A program made the translations under genes and the position numbers. Below are positions 1 to 9,298 of a stretch of 64,000 bases of DNA, one piece after another (position 1 is the first letter of the stretch; each line of letters starts with the position of its first letter). Source of the DNA: DATMAM01 sp035559995 (GTDB taxonomy: Bacteria; Desulfobacterota; Binatia; UBA9968); the NCBI GenBank assembly GCA_035559995.1, contig DATMAM010000032.1:123987-187986 (forward strand), in the 5' to 3' direction. The notes under the pieces were generated by a model, which saw only the letters and a program-made list of their open reading frames with translations, searched no databases and had not been told where the DNA came from.

Positions 1-113
1 TTCGCCATTACCTGAATCTCGGGCTCGCTTTTTTTGGCGGCAAAAACTTTCGCCGCATCAAGGGCTCGCCGGTCTGGCGCGCGGTCGCCCGAAGCCTCGG
101 TCCGGCGGCGTAG
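1..113 (+). CDS. 3' end of a glycosyltransferase-like gene (partial)
   Basis: The frame beginning at base 3 is open from the window edge to a TAG at 111-113. It encodes about 36 residues including RHYLNLGLAF and FGGKNFRRIKG. This resembles the C-terminal tail of the next gene (YLSLGVLYCHTG, AKNFVRLKRLKD), so I read it as the end of a second, upstream family 2 glycosyltransferase. The stop lies 28 bases before the next ATG, as in an operon. The catalytic domain is outside the window, so the family assignment rests only on tail similarity. Confidence 0.5.
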   Translation, partial: RHYLNLGLAFFGGKNFRRIKGSPVWRAVARSLGPAA

Positions 114-141
114 CAGCCGCGTCAACGTCGAAGGCGAAACG

Positions 142-1107
142 ATGATCCCGACCGTGAGCGTCGTCATTCCCACGCATAACCGCGCCGAGCTTCTGCGGGC
201 CGCGGTTACGAGCGTGCTAAAGCAGACCTTCCGCGATCTCGAGATCGTCGTGGTCGATGACGCCTCGACCGACGACACGCAGGAGGTCGTGCGGCGGCTG
301 AACGCAGACGACGGCAGGATCCGATACATCCGCCACGCGACCAACCGGCGCGAGGCCGGCACGAGAAACACCGGCGTCGGTAGCGCGCGCGCCAACTACA
401 TAGCCTTCCTCGACGACGATGACGAGTGGCTGCCGGATAAACTGCAAAAGCAGGTCGATCTCATGGCGCACAGCGCGCCGCGGGTCGGCGCCGTCTACAC
501 CGGGTTTCGCCAGATCGACAGGGAGACCGGCAAGCTGCTCGCCGAGTTCGTTCCCCGCCACCGGGGCGACATTCTTTCCGAGCTTTGCCGCGGGAACTGC
601 GTCGGCACGCCTTCGACGGTTCTCGTAAAAAGGCAGTGTTTCGAGAATGTCGGGCGGTTCGATGAAGCGATCGCGTTTGGCCCGGATTACGACATGTGGA
701 TCCGGATCGCAAAAGACTTTCACTTCGAATATCTGCAAGAGCCGCTCGTGAACTACTACGTCCACAAGGTCAAGATGTCGGCCGATGACCGGCTGAAGAT
801 CACCGGCCTGGAAAAGCAGATCGCCAAGCACGGTCCTTTCTTCGCCAGAGACAGCAAGAGCTTTAGCCGCCGTTATCTCTCGCTGGGGGTGCTCTACTGC
901 CACACGGGCGATCTGGCGCGGGGGCGGGCCGCTCTCGTGCGCGCGATCAGAACCTACCCTCTGGACGCGCGCCCGTACTTCAATCTCTTGCTCACGGCCG
1001 CGGGGGCCAAAAACTTCGTCAGGTTGAAAAGGCTCAAGGACCGGAGCCTGGGGCTCTTTTTCCCGCGCTGGAGACACGGCTCGTTTTACGCCGCCATCGA
1101 GGATTGA
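142..1107 (+). CDS. Family 2 glycosyltransferase
   Basis: Predicted cytoplasmic GT-A glycosyltransferase that adds a sugar from a nucleotide-sugar donor to the growing glycan. The protein of about 321 residues opens with the GT2 signature VSVVIPTHNRAELL. The nucleotide-binding VVVDDASTDDT follows, then the metal-binding FLDDDDEW near residue 92, and later FGPDYDMWIRIA, which resembles the acceptor/base region. I chose the ATG at 142 because the GT2 fold starts immediately after it; a longer frame upstream only adds Arg-rich sequence that overlaps the previous gene's end. The C-terminal third looks like a helical, TPR-like tail. Donor and acceptor cannot be told. It is first in a plus-strand run reaching 10248. 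Confidence 0.85.
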   Translation: MIPTVSVVIPTHNRAELLRAAVTSVLKQTFRDLEIVVVDDASTDDTQEVVRRLNADDGRIRYIRHATNRREAGTRNTGVGSARANYIAFLDDDDEWLPDKLQKQVDLMAHSAPRVGAVYTGFRQIDRETGKLLAEFVPRHRGDILSELCRGNCVGTPSTVLVKRQCFENVGRFDEAIAFGPDYDMWIRIAKDFHFEYLQEPLVNYYVHKVKMSADDRLKITGLEKQIAKHGPFFARDSKSFSRRYLSLGVLYCHTGDLARGRAALVRAIRTYPLDARPYFNLLLTAAGAKNFVRLKRLKDRSLGLFFPRWRHGSFYAAIED

Positions 1108-1185
1108 CGGAGAAAGACTCCGCCGATCGGCGTGCCGAGAGACTTTCGAAGCCGGTTTTTGCGCCGGGCGGCGCAGAGAATCAGC

Positions 1186-3084
1186 GTGTGCGGAATCGCA
1201 GGAATCGTCGGCGTTCGCGACCAGCAGGAGGGCGTTTTGGCCGCGCGCGCCATGATGCGCTCGATGGCGCGCCGGGGTCCCGACGGCGAGGGGCTTGCGG
1301 TCTGGGGCGACGCCGTTTTCGGCCACCGCCGGCTGGCGATTTTCGACCTGAGCCCGGCCGGCGCGCAGCCGATGTGTTCTCCCGATCGGCGCCTCGGAGT
1401 CGTGTTTAACGGCGCCATCTACAACTTCAGGGCCTTGCGCGGTGAACTCTCGCGCCGCGGGTTCAGCTTCAACAGCCGCACGGACACCGAAGTGCTGCTT
1501 CATGGCTATCAAGCGTGGGGCATCGACGGATTGGTCGAGCGCCTGCGGGGCATGTTTGCGTTTGCCCTGTGGGACGATCGGCGCCGGAGGCTTTACCTCG
1601 TGCGTGATCGCCTGGGGGTAAAGCCGCTGGTCTATGCCGCGCGCGAGGGCGCTCTGGCGTTCGCTTCCACCGCGCGCGCTCTGAAAGCCGCAGGCTGGGC
1701 GGGAGAGATCGACGACGGCGGCGTGGCCGAGTTCCTGCGCTGGGGATTCGTGACCGACAGCCGATGCATTTACCAGGGCGTCGCGAAGGTCCCCGCGGCG
1801 ACGATTGTGGAGTGGTCCAGAGGAAGCATCCGCTCACGGACGTACTGGGAGCCTCCGCGGGTTGACAGCGCGCGGCGTTACTGTTTCCCGGATGTGGCGC
1901 GCGAGACGGAGCGGCTCCTCGTCGATTCGGTAGCGGCGCGCCTGGACGCGGACGTGCCGGTCGGAGTCCTGCTCAGCGGCGGGGTCGACAGCAGCCTGGT
2001 GTGCTGGGCGGTTGCCAAATTGGGAGCCGATCTCACGGCCTACACGGTCGGGGTTCCCGGGGACCCGTGGGACGAGACCGCCGCCGCGGTCCAAACCGCG
2101 CGCCGGCTCCAGATTCGCCACCGCGTGCTCGAGCTTTCGCCGGCCGACGGCGCGGAGCTAAACGAACTGGTCTCGGCGTATGCCGAGCCGTTCGCGAGCG
2201 CTTCCGCGCTTGCGATGCTGCGCGTGTCGCGCGCGGTTTCGTCCGAGGCGAAAGTTTTGCTGACCGGCGACGGCGGCGACGATCTTTTCCTGGGCTATCC
2301 GCGCCACCGCCATCTGTGGCTCGCGGACAAAGCCGCCGCGGTCCTGCCGGCGCAGCTTTGCGCGACTTCGTTAAAACTTGCGCAGAGGATGCCGCAGGTC
2401 GGGCCGTTGCGGCGCCTCACGTCGTTTGCGCGATATGTCAGCGGCAGCCTGCCCGGCTTTGAGAGCGACCGGGGCGCTCTGACGAACTATCGCAAGAAGG
2501 ACCTTCTCGGCCCGCGCCTCAAGAGCATGGCTCTCGAGGCTCGGCCTGCGCTGTGCGTAAACGGCGGAAAGCTCCTGGGAGAGTTTATCGATTTGGAACG
2601 CAGGCACCGCTTTGTCGGCGAGTATCTGACGAAGATCGACGGCGCCACCATGCATTACGGTCTCGAGGCCCGGTCGCCTTTTCTCGACCAAAAGCTGTGC
2701 GAATTCGCCGCCGCGCTGCCGTTCGATGTGAGATTGCGCCACGGGGCGTTGAAGGCGGTGTTGCGTGAAATTGCGCGCGACAGGATCGCAACCGATGTCG
2801 CGCGCCGCAAAAAAAGGGGCTTCGGCGTTCCGGTGCGCCGCTGGCTGGCGGGCGCCTGGGCCGACCGCGCCGCAGCGGAGCTCGCGGACGCGATCGCGAG
2901 CCGGGAAGGCTGGATCGACAAAGCGCAGTGCCTGAGCGAGCTTCGCCGCTCGGCTCGGGCGGGTGTCGTGCCGGAGGAGTTGTGGCACATCTTCGTCCTC
3001 GAGTCGTGGCTGAAGCGCGAAAGGTCGGCGAGCGCAGACCGCGGGCAGGCGATGACAGCGTGCGCCGCCGAAGCGGGATTTTAA
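1186..3084 (+). CDS. asnB: Asparagine synthetase, glutamine-hydrolysing (AsnB-type amidotransferase)
   Basis: A class II glutamine amidotransferase fused to an ATP-dependent synthetase. In polysaccharide loci such proteins are thought to amidate a sugar acid or peptide rather than only make asparagine. I set the start at GTG 1186 because this places the nucleophile Cys directly after the initiator (CGIAGIVG), as the family requires; the longer frame from 1132 would bury it. The N-terminal glutaminase domain includes RGPDGEG and the FNGAIYN region. The synthetase half has the PP-loop LLSGGVDSS near residue 264 and GDGGDDLFLGYPRH. Length about 632 residues, normal for the family. It lies between a glycosyltransferase and an O-antigen ligase-like gene, so a role in glycan modification is likely but unproven. 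Confidence 0.88.
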   Translation: MCGIAGIVGVRDQQEGVLAARAMMRSMARRGPDGEGLAVWGDAVFGHRRLAIFDLSPAGAQPMCSPDRRLGVVFNGAIYNFRALRGELSRRGFSFNSRTDTEVLLHGYQAWGIDGLVERLRGMFAFALWDDRRRRLYLVRDRLGVKPLVYAAREGALAFASTARALKAAGWAGEIDDGGVAEFLRWGFVTDSRCIYQGVAKVPAATIVEWSRGSIRSRTYWEPPRVDSARRYCFPDVARETERLLVDSVAARLDADVPVGVLLSGGVDSSLVCWAVAKLGADLTAYTVGVPGDPWDETAAAVQTARRLQIRHRVLELSPADGAELNELVSAYAEPFASASALAMLRVSRAVSSEAKVLLTGDGGDDLFLGYPRHRHLWLADKAAAVLPAQLCATSLKLAQRMPQVGPLRRLTSFARYVSGSLPGFESDRGALTNYRKKDLLGPRLKSMALEARPALCVNGGKLLGEFIDLERRHRFVGEYLTKIDGATMHYGLEARSPFLDQKLCEFAAALPFDVRLRHGALKAVLREIARDRIATDVARRKKRGFGVPVRRWLAGAWADRAAAELADAIASREGWIDKAQCLSELRRSARAGVVPEELWHIFVLESWLKRERSASADRGQAMTACAAEAGF

Positions 3085-3114
3085 GCGCCGGCCCTTTTAG
3101 CCACCGAGCCGCCC

Positions 3115-4503
3115 ATGGCCTCTGTTGTCTTGTCGCAGCCAGAGCCGCGCACAAAGCTGGCGGGCGCCCGCAGCCCTTTTTCAGGCGTCATCGCAACCCG
3201 CGCCGCCGTCAAATGGCCCATCCGCTACGCGCTCTATGCGTTTGTGTTCTCGTTGCCGTTCGAAGAAAGCGGCTTCGGGATCGGGCTCACGCTTCCCAAG
3301 CTCTTCGGGCTTTGCCTGGCCGCGTTCTGTCTGGTGCAGCCGCGCGCCTGTTACAAGCCGCCGGCCAAAGCGTTCTGGTGCTTTGCCGCCTACGCGCTCG
3401 CGTGCATGGCGTCGGCGCTCTACCTGGTTTTGACGCCGCCGCAAGACCCGGAGCTTTTGCTGGGCCTTCGGTCGACGGTATTCAGGCTCGTCCAGCTGCT
3501 TGTGCTTTTTTGCATCACTTACAACCTCATGAAGCACGAGCAGATCGTCAAGGGAGTTCTTTGGACGCTGGTGGCGGCAACGATCGTGCTCGCGGTCATG
3601 CAGCTTTTGGGGATCACGAGCAACGTCTCGGAGCACGGCCGCGTCACGGCGTTCGAGACCAACCCGAACGGGGTTGCCGCGGTCCTGTCGCTGGGTTTGC
3701 TCGCCCTGTTCGGCCTCGCTTACGGGCGCGAAAAAAAGAACTGGAAGGCGCGCCTCCTGTTCTGGCTGACCTCCGCCGTGCTCGCGATCCCGATCGTAGA
3801 GACCGGCTCGCGCGGCGCCGTGGTTGCCCTGACCGCGGGCCTGGCGATCTTCTTTCTCCGGGGCAAAGACCTGGCGACGAAAATAAAGTTCGGCGCGATC
3901 GGCCTGTTCGGCATCATGATTCTGGCGGTCGCCTCCTACTCGATCGAGCCCATTCGCGCCCGCTGGGAGCAGGCGATCTATGATCAAAATGTCGCCGGAC
4001 GCGACCGCATCTTCAGTCATGCCATCAACATGATTCGAGAGAAACCCCTGACGGGTTGGGGGCCGATCGTGCATAACTGGGAACTCGGCTCCCGCCTGGG
4101 GCTTGCGACGCGCGACGAGCACAACGTTTATCTCTGGGTTCTCGCCGAGGTCGGAATCCTCGGAGCGATGCCGTTTTTTGCCGGGTTGTGGCTCTGCTGG
4201 CGCGCGGCCTGGAAGGCGAGACGGACGATACAGGGAATTTTGCCCGCCGTCATGCTGCTCTTTGTTCTCGTGAGCAGCCTCAGCGCGAGCCTGACCAACC
4301 GCAAATATTACTGGCTGATCCTGTCGTTCGCGGCGGCGAGCGCGACGTATCCTGCGGCGCGCCGCCCGCTTCGTCCGGGCGTGTTGTCGCGGCGCGCCTT
4401 TGGCCCCGGTCTCTTTCGGCAAGGCCATTTCGACTCGCGCGGCGCGCCGCCCCGCTTGCGGCAAGATCCCGGCGGGGCCAGCCGTCCCGGGTTCACGCGA
4501 TGA
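3115..4503 (+). CDS. O-antigen ligase / polymerase family membrane protein
   Basis: A 462-residue polytopic membrane protein of the Wzy/WaaL (PF04932) type, which joins or polymerises lipid-linked glycans on the periplasmic face. About ten hydrophobic segments are visible (for example around LLVLFCITYNLM, VAATIVLAVMQLL, and the C-terminal VMLLFVLVSSLSAS). The family hallmark is a large periplasmic loop with TGWGPIVHNWELG and the H of RDEHNVYLWVLAEVG. Its TGA overlaps the ATG of the next glycosyltransferase. The last ~50 residues are Arg/Pro-rich and probably not part of the fold. Whether it is a ligase or a polymerase cannot be decided from sequence. Confidence 0.8.
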   Translation: MASVVLSQPEPRTKLAGARSPFSGVIATRAAVKWPIRYALYAFVFSLPFEESGFGIGLTLPKLFGLCLAAFCLVQPRACYKPPAKAFWCFAAYALACMASALYLVLTPPQDPELLLGLRSTVFRLVQLLVLFCITYNLMKHEQIVKGVLWTLVAATIVLAVMQLLGITSNVSEHGRVTAFETNPNGVAAVLSLGLLALFGLAYGREKKNWKARLLFWLTSAVLAIPIVETGSRGAVVALTAGLAIFFLRGKDLATKIKFGAIGLFGIMILAVASYSIEPIRARWEQAIYDQNVAGRDRIFSHAINMIREKPLTGWGPIVHNWELGSRLGLATRDEHNVYLWVLAEVGILGAMPFFAGLWLCWRAAWKARRTIQGILPAVMLLFVLVSSLSASLTNRKYYWLILSFAAASATYPAARRPLRPGVLSRRAFGPGLFRQGHFDSRGAPPRLRQDPGGASRPGFTR

Positions 4504-5771
4504 GGCTCTTGGTCGTAGCGCCCAGCTATCCGCACCCGGGACACCCGTACTCGGGCGTGTTCAACGAGAGATGCGTCGAGGCGCTCGGCAAGCTGTGCGA
4601 GACGGTCGAAGTCCTCGCGCCGCGGCCTTATGTCCCTCCGGTCGTCTCGCGCTGGATGCCGCGCTGGCGGGCGTACGGCCATCAGAGGAGCGGCAAGTCC
4701 GTGAACGGGACGATGGTTCTCAGGCCCGCCGCGGTTGTGGTTCCCCGCTGGGGTGGCGCTCTTTGGGTCGACCGCGCCGCGTTTTTTTGCTGCCGCAGGA
4801 CGGCGCGCGCCCGGCACAAGCGCGTCGGCTTCGACGCGATCCTCTCGTTCGATCTGCTCGGCGCCGGCGGTCTTGCGTGGCGAATCGGGCGCGAGCTGGG
4901 CGTGCCCGCCAGCGGCTGGGCGACGGGCAGCGACGTCCGCGTGCCGCGCTCCTCCTCCTTCGGCCGCTCGGTGGCGCGCGCTTTGCGCCGCCTGGAGCTG
5001 GTGTTTTACCAGAGCCGCGAGCTGCGGGCGCAGGCCGCCGCTCTGCTCGGCATCGCTCCGGAGGAGATGCCGCCGGAGCGACATATGGTGCTGTCGCGCG
5101 GGATCGCGGAGCCGCCGCCGCTCCAAAAACAGGAGGTTCGGAGCCGGATCCGGCGGGAGTTGGGGCTCGCCGAAGACGCGGTTCTCGTTTTGAACGTCGG
5201 CAGAGTCTCCCGCGACAAGGGCGTTTTCGAGCTGCTCGACGCAGTTTCGCGCGCCGCGCGACACGATCCGAGGATTCATTGCGCGATTGTGGGAGCGAGC
5301 CCCGAATTCGACGAGAGCGCGCTGGTGGAAAAGCAGCTGAGCGAGCGTTCGGAGCTCAAAGATCGGGTGCGGCTCGTCCGGGCCTGCGCTCCGGACAAGG
5401 TGTGGGAGTATCTCTGCGCGGCGGATATCTTTGCGTTTGCGAGCCACCGCGAGGGAATGCCGAACAGCCTGTTGGAAGCCATGGCGATGGGCGTTGCGGC
5501 GGTCGCTTTTGCGATTCCACCGGTGCAGGAGATCGACGCCACGGGAGATAGCCTGGTGCGCGTGCCTTCGTTCGAGAGCGCGGCCATGGCGCGGGAGATA
5601 AACCGCCTGGCCGTTTCACCGCTGCGGCGGGCGGAAATCGGCGCCAACGCGAAGCGCGCGGTGCTCGAGCGCTTTCTCACGAAGCACAGCATGGCCACCG
5701 CGGCAAGAAAAATCGCAGAGCTCGTCGAGCGACGCAACGCTCGCGGGTGCGGCGTTCGCGCTTATGCCTAG
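4500..5771 (+). CDS. Family 4 (GT-B) glycosyltransferase
   Basis: A predicted retaining GT-B glycosyltransferase of about 423 residues. The ATG at 4500 overlaps the previous stop (ATGA) and starts directly with the Rossmann strand MRLLVVAPSYPHPGHPYSG, so I prefer it to the longer frame. The N-terminal acceptor domain is followed by the donor domain, which starts at VLVLNVGRVSRDKGVFELLDA and carries the GT4 motif SHREGMPNSLLEAMAMG, with both glutamates of the EX7E pattern present. The 3' end overlaps the next gene by 8 bases. Sugar specificity is unknown. Confidence 0.88.
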   Translation: MRLLVVAPSYPHPGHPYSGVFNERCVEALGKLCETVEVLAPRPYVPPVVSRWMPRWRAYGHQRSGKSVNGTMVLRPAAVVVPRWGGALWVDRAAFFCCRRTARARHKRVGFDAILSFDLLGAGGLAWRIGRELGVPASGWATGSDVRVPRSSSFGRSVARALRRLELVFYQSRELRAQAAALLGIAPEEMPPERHMVLSRGIAEPPPLQKQEVRSRIRRELGLAEDAVLVLNVGRVSRDKGVFELLDAVSRAARHDPRIHCAIVGASPEFDESALVEKQLSERSELKDRVRLVRACAPDKVWEYLCAADIFAFASHREGMPNSLLEAMAMGVAAVAFAIPPVQEIDATGDSLVRVPSFESAAMAREINRLAVSPLRRAEIGANAKRAVLERFLTKHSMATAARKIAELVERRNARGCGVRAYA

Positions 5772-6630
5772 ACGCCTGGTCGTGAACGCCGACGGGTTCG
5801 GTTTCGGGCCCGGCGCGACCGCGGGCATCATCGACGCGATTCGCCAGGGGGGATTTATCTCCAGCGTGAGCGTCAATGCCAATTTTCCCGAAGCCCGGAG
5901 GGTCCGAGAGCTGCTCGACGCCTTTCCCGCGGTGAGCATCGGCGTCCATTTAAACCCGATCGCCGGCAGGCCCTGCCTCTCGCCGAAAGAAGTTCCAAGC
6001 CTGGTCGATCGCGACGGATTTTTTCACGGCAAAAATTTTTTGCCGCGGCTGCGGGCAGGACTCATCGATCGCGCGGAGCTAAAAGCGGAGCTCGACGCGC
6101 AGATCGCTCTCGTCAAGCGATGGGCGGGCGAGCGGCTGACGCACCTGGATTCGCAGGCTCACCATCACCTTTACGAGCTCGACTTGTTTCTGGCGCTTGC
6201 GCGCAAATGGAACATCCGCCGGATGCGAAACAACGCCTCGCTCATCTGCCTGGAATCGCCCATGCCGGGACTTTCTCGTCGGCAGGTCTATCTGCGCCGG
6301 CCGCACGTCTGGCTCGCGCACCGTTATCGGCAGTATCAGATGTGGCGCGCGCGCCGCGCCGGCATGCGCATGGCGGACCGGCTTGTGACGGTCGGCTACG
6401 GCGGCGAAGGAAACAAGACCGAGCTCAAGAACTGGTTGCGCGTGCTCGAGAACCTGCCCGCCGGCACATACGAGATCTTCTGCCATCCCGCGTATCCCGA
6501 CGAGACCCTGCGCCGCTGGGCGTCTTACTGCGAAGAGCGCGCCAAGGAGCTCGCCGTCCTGTGCACGCGCCATCTTTTCGAGATAGCGCGCAAGCTCGGC
6601 GTGGAGATCGTGAGCTTCAACGCGATTTGA
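5764..6630 (+). CDS. ChbG/HpnK (YdjC)-family carbohydrate deacetylase-like protein
   Basis: A 288-residue protein of the YdjC-like TIM-barrel family, whose characterised members are metal-dependent deacetylases of N-acetylated sugars (ChbG) or hopanoid-pathway enzymes (HpnK). The metal-binding residues appear in order: Asp in VNADGFGFG near residue 9, His in IGVHLNPIAG, and His residues in LDSQAHHHLYEL. It overlaps the preceding glycosyltransferase by 8 bases. A divergent paralogue lies at 9286-10248, again directly after a GT4 gene. This GT4/ChbG pairing suggests that each pair adds and then de-N-acetylates a residue on a lipid-linked intermediate, which is inference. The substrate is not known. 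Confidence 0.82.
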   Translation: MPRRLVVNADGFGFGPGATAGIIDAIRQGGFISSVSVNANFPEARRVRELLDAFPAVSIGVHLNPIAGRPCLSPKEVPSLVDRDGFFHGKNFLPRLRAGLIDRAELKAELDAQIALVKRWAGERLTHLDSQAHHHLYELDLFLALARKWNIRRMRNNASLICLESPMPGLSRRQVYLRRPHVWLAHRYRQYQMWRARRAGMRMADRLVTVGYGGEGNKTELKNWLRVLENLPAGTYEIFCHPAYPDETLRRWASYCEERAKELAVLCTRHLFEIARKLGVEIVSFNAI

Positions 6631-6657
6631 TCTTTTTGCCGGAGTCCGATTTGGCCT

Positions 6658-8082
6658 GTGGTCTACGATTGGAAGATGGAGCTCTACTGGCACCTGCCGG
6701 TTTTCCTGCAAGAAGCCGCGCTCAGTCTTTACGCCCGCCATCTCGAAAGGCTCTACTACGGGGACGGTTACGAGGAGTGGCGGCAGAACTTCAAAAAATG
6801 GCAGGCGTGGTCGCGCGCCGACGCCGAAGCCTGGCAGGCGCGGCAGTTGCAGTCCGTGATCGCGCGGGCGGCGACCCGGGTTCCCTATTACAGAAAGCAG
6901 TGGCAAAAGCGCGACTGGAAAGCGGTCCGCTCGGCCGCCGATCTGGGCGCGCTTCCCACCCTGGACAAGCAGTCGCTCAGGCAGCACGAGCGCGGGTTTA
7001 TCGCCGAGGGCGTGGACGTCAAAACGCTGTGGATGGAAAAGACGAGCGGCACCACGGGGACCGCGCTCAAGATTTACTGGCCAAAGTCGATGCTCCCCAA
7101 ATGGTGGGCGGCGACGGAAGTCATGGTGCGAAACGTTGCCGGCGTCGGGCAGGAAATCCCGCGCGCCATGATGGGCGGCCGGGCCGTGGTCCGGGGCGAT
7201 ACCCGCCGTCCCCCGTACTGGCGCTACAACCGCCGCTGGCGCCAGCTTTACCTTTCGAGTTATCACGTCTCCGAGATCTCGACGCCCGGATACGTGGAGG
7301 CGCTGCGCCGCTATAAGTCGCAGTGGATTACCGGTTACGGCTCCGCCATTGCCGCTCTCGCGGAAAGCGCTCTCGGTCTCGGACTGGCCGCGGTGCCGAT
7401 GCGCGCCGCGATCGTCAGCGGGGATACGCTTTTGCCCAGCATGCGCGCGAGCATCGAGAAGTTTTTTCAAACCAAGTGCTTTGACAGCTACGGCCAGTGC
7501 GAGGGCGTCTGTATGGCGATGGAGTGCCGGCTAGGAAAGATGCACGTGATTCCCGCGGTCGGCGTTCTGGAGATCCTGCGCGCGGACGGCGCGCCGTGCG
7601 CGCCGGGCGAGGTCGGCGAGATGGTGGCGACGGGACTGCTGAACGACGCCATGCCTTTGATCCGCTACCGCCTCGGCGATTATGCGGCTTGGGCAGAAGA
7701 TCAGGAGTGCGCCTGCGGCAACCGCCAGCCGATCATTACCGATCTTCAGGGCCGGGTCGACGACTATCTGATCACCGCCGACGGACGCAAGATCGGCCGC
7801 CTCTCGACGGCGCTCAAGCGCAGCCCGACGATTCATTCGGCGCAGATCGTCCAGGACCGCCCGGGCCACGCGTATCTTTTGGTTCGTCCCGGCGCAGGGT
7901 ATCGGTCTTCCGACGCGCGCGCCGTGCAGGACGACATTGTGGAAAAAATCGGCAAGTTTGAGCTGGAAGTCCGGGAAGTCGCCGAGATTCCGAAGACGTT
8001 ACGGGGGAAGACCGCCCTCGTGGTGCGGCTTCTCGACCGGCCGGAAGCGAGCTCCGCCTATGCCAGCGTGCTGCACCATTGA
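6658..8082 (+). CDS. CapK / phenylacetate-CoA ligase-like AMP-forming enzyme
   Basis: An adenylate-forming enzyme of the PaaK/CapK family, about 474 residues. The ATP-binding loop is KTSGTTGTALKIYW, the conserved FDSYGQCE lies mid-protein, and RYRLGDYA and the C-terminal hinge follow. CapK homologues are common in capsule and exopolysaccharide loci, but their substrate is unsettled. Here the neighbours are deacetylases and GT4 enzymes, so activation of a carboxylate used to decorate the glycan is a reasonable guess. Start is uncertain: the GTG at 6658 gives the longest form, and an ATG at 6676 is also possible. Its last 23 bases overlap the next gene. Confidence 0.8.
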   Translation: MVYDWKMELYWHLPVFLQEAALSLYARHLERLYYGDGYEEWRQNFKKWQAWSRADAEAWQARQLQSVIARAATRVPYYRKQWQKRDWKAVRSAADLGALPTLDKQSLRQHERGFIAEGVDVKTLWMEKTSGTTGTALKIYWPKSMLPKWWAATEVMVRNVAGVGQEIPRAMMGGRAVVRGDTRRPPYWRYNRRWRQLYLSSYHVSEISTPGYVEALRRYKSQWITGYGSAIAALAESALGLGLAAVPMRAAIVSGDTLLPSMRASIEKFFQTKCFDSYGQCEGVCMAMECRLGKMHVIPAVGVLEILRADGAPCAPGEVGEMVATGLLNDAMPLIRYRLGDYAAWAEDQECACGNRQPIITDLQGRVDDYLITADGRKIGRLSTALKRSPTIHSAQIVQDRPGHAYLLVRPGAGYRSSDARAVQDDIVEKIGKFELEVREVAEIPKTLRGKTALVVRLLDRPEASSAYASVLHH

Positions 8083-9298
8083 CGCCGCTTCGCTCGGCGC
8101 CGCTCAGGCCGTCACGAGCGCGCCGCGCGGGCGCGCCTGGCGGGAGCTTTCGCTCGACGGGCTCGATGTCCTGATCGTAACGTCCGGGCACGAAGCGACC
8201 GACCATCGGGTTTACGCCAAACAGGCGTGCAGTTTGCGCGAGCTCGGCGCCCACGTGACGGTGGTCGGGTTTTGCGACGGCAACGGCTGCGGCCCGGTTC
8301 CGATCCTGCCGGTGCCCAAGCCGGGCGCGCGCCTGCGGCGGTTCTTGGTGCAACCGTGGCGCTGTCTGTGGCGCGCGCGGCGCTTGAACCCCGACATCAT
8401 CCACTTTCACGACCTGGAAATGCTGTTCGCGCTACCCGTAGCGAAGCTGTGGTGGAGGCGGGCCAAGTTTATTTACGACGTCCATGAGGATTTCGGTAAC
8501 CTGATGGCTGTCCGAGACTGGCTCCCGCCTTCTAGCCGGCCCTTCGCGCGGATCGTGGTGAATCTCCTGGAGAAGAGCCTGGCGGGGATGGCTGACGCGG
8601 TCGTCGGGGTGACCCCGCCGCTCACGGAGAAATTCGCAAACGAGAAAAAGATCACGGCTTTCAACTACAACGCGCGGGAATTTTTTGCGCGCGCGGCGCG
8701 GGCGGCGCGAAAGCCAAAAGAGCGCGCGCTCGATCTGGTCCACGTCGGGACCCTCAGCTCCAGGCGCGCGCTGTTCCTGGCGGAGGTGCTCCGCGAGGTC
8801 CACCGGCGCAAGCCGGGGGCGCGCTCCGCGATCATCGGAGCCGCCGCCGAAGTTCAAGCGACGCTCGAGCGGGCGGTTCCGGAAGGTTGTCTCCTGTTGG
8901 GAAAAGTGCCGCACGGCGAGATTCCCTCGTACTTGGGCAACGCCAAGGTCGGGATCGACGTTCATCCGTGGCTCGAGCCGCATCTCGAAGTCGCCCTCCC
9001 GGTCAAGGTCTGCGAGTACATGGCGTGCGGCTGCGCGGTGGTCTCGTCCTCGATGCCGGTCCTGGACCGGCTCCTGGAGGCCGCCGGCCCGGCGCGCAAA
9101 GGAGTCGCGCTCCTCGAGAGCGAAGATCCGGCTCGGTATGCCTGCGAGGTCGTTCGCATGCTCGAGCAGATCGACCGCGGCGCGGACCCGGGCTCGGCGC
9201 TGTGCGACTTCGCCTCAGAGCACATGAGCTGGGAACAGGAGGCCGGCAAGATCGCCCGTCTGTACCGGAGCCTCGTCGGGGAACCGTGCGCCATTTAA
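8060..9298 (+). CDS. Family 4 (GT-B) glycosyltransferase
   Basis: A GT-B glycosyltransferase of about 412 residues. I use the ATG at 8060, which overlaps the end of the CapK-like gene; the longer frame upstream is a shadow of that gene. The N-terminal domain reads LDVLIVTSGHEATDHRVYAK, and the linker FIYDVHEDFGNLM is typical of this GT4 subgroup. The donor domain has DLVHVGTLSSRRALF and the region HPWLEPHLEVALPVKVCEYMACGCAVV with the glutamate pair in place. It overlaps the following ChbG-like gene by 13 bases, repeating the GT4-deacetylase arrangement seen at 4500-6630. Confidence 0.85.
   Translation: MPACCTIDAASLGAAQAVTSAPRGRAWRELSLDGLDVLIVTSGHEATDHRVYAKQACSLRELGAHVTVVGFCDGNGCGPVPILPVPKPGARLRRFLVQPWRCLWRARRLNPDIIHFHDLEMLFALPVAKLWWRRAKFIYDVHEDFGNLMAVRDWLPPSSRPFARIVVNLLEKSLAGMADAVVGVTPPLTEKFANEKKITAFNYNAREFFARAARAARKPKERALDLVHVGTLSSRRALFLAEVLREVHRRKPGARSAIIGAAAEVQATLERAVPEGCLLLGKVPHGEIPSYLGNAKVGIDVHPWLEPHLEVALPVKVCEYMACGCAVVSSSMPVLDRLLEAAGPARKGVALLESEDPARYACEVVRMLEQIDRGADPGSALCDFASEHMSWEQEAGKIARLYRSLVGEPCAI

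Noticed and set aside
217..1512. Long minus-strand open frame across the first two genes
   Set aside because: It mirrors the plus-strand genes codon by codon, is rich in Arg/Ala/His with no domain, and has no ribosome site. Many similar antisense frames in this GC-rich window were left out for the same reason.
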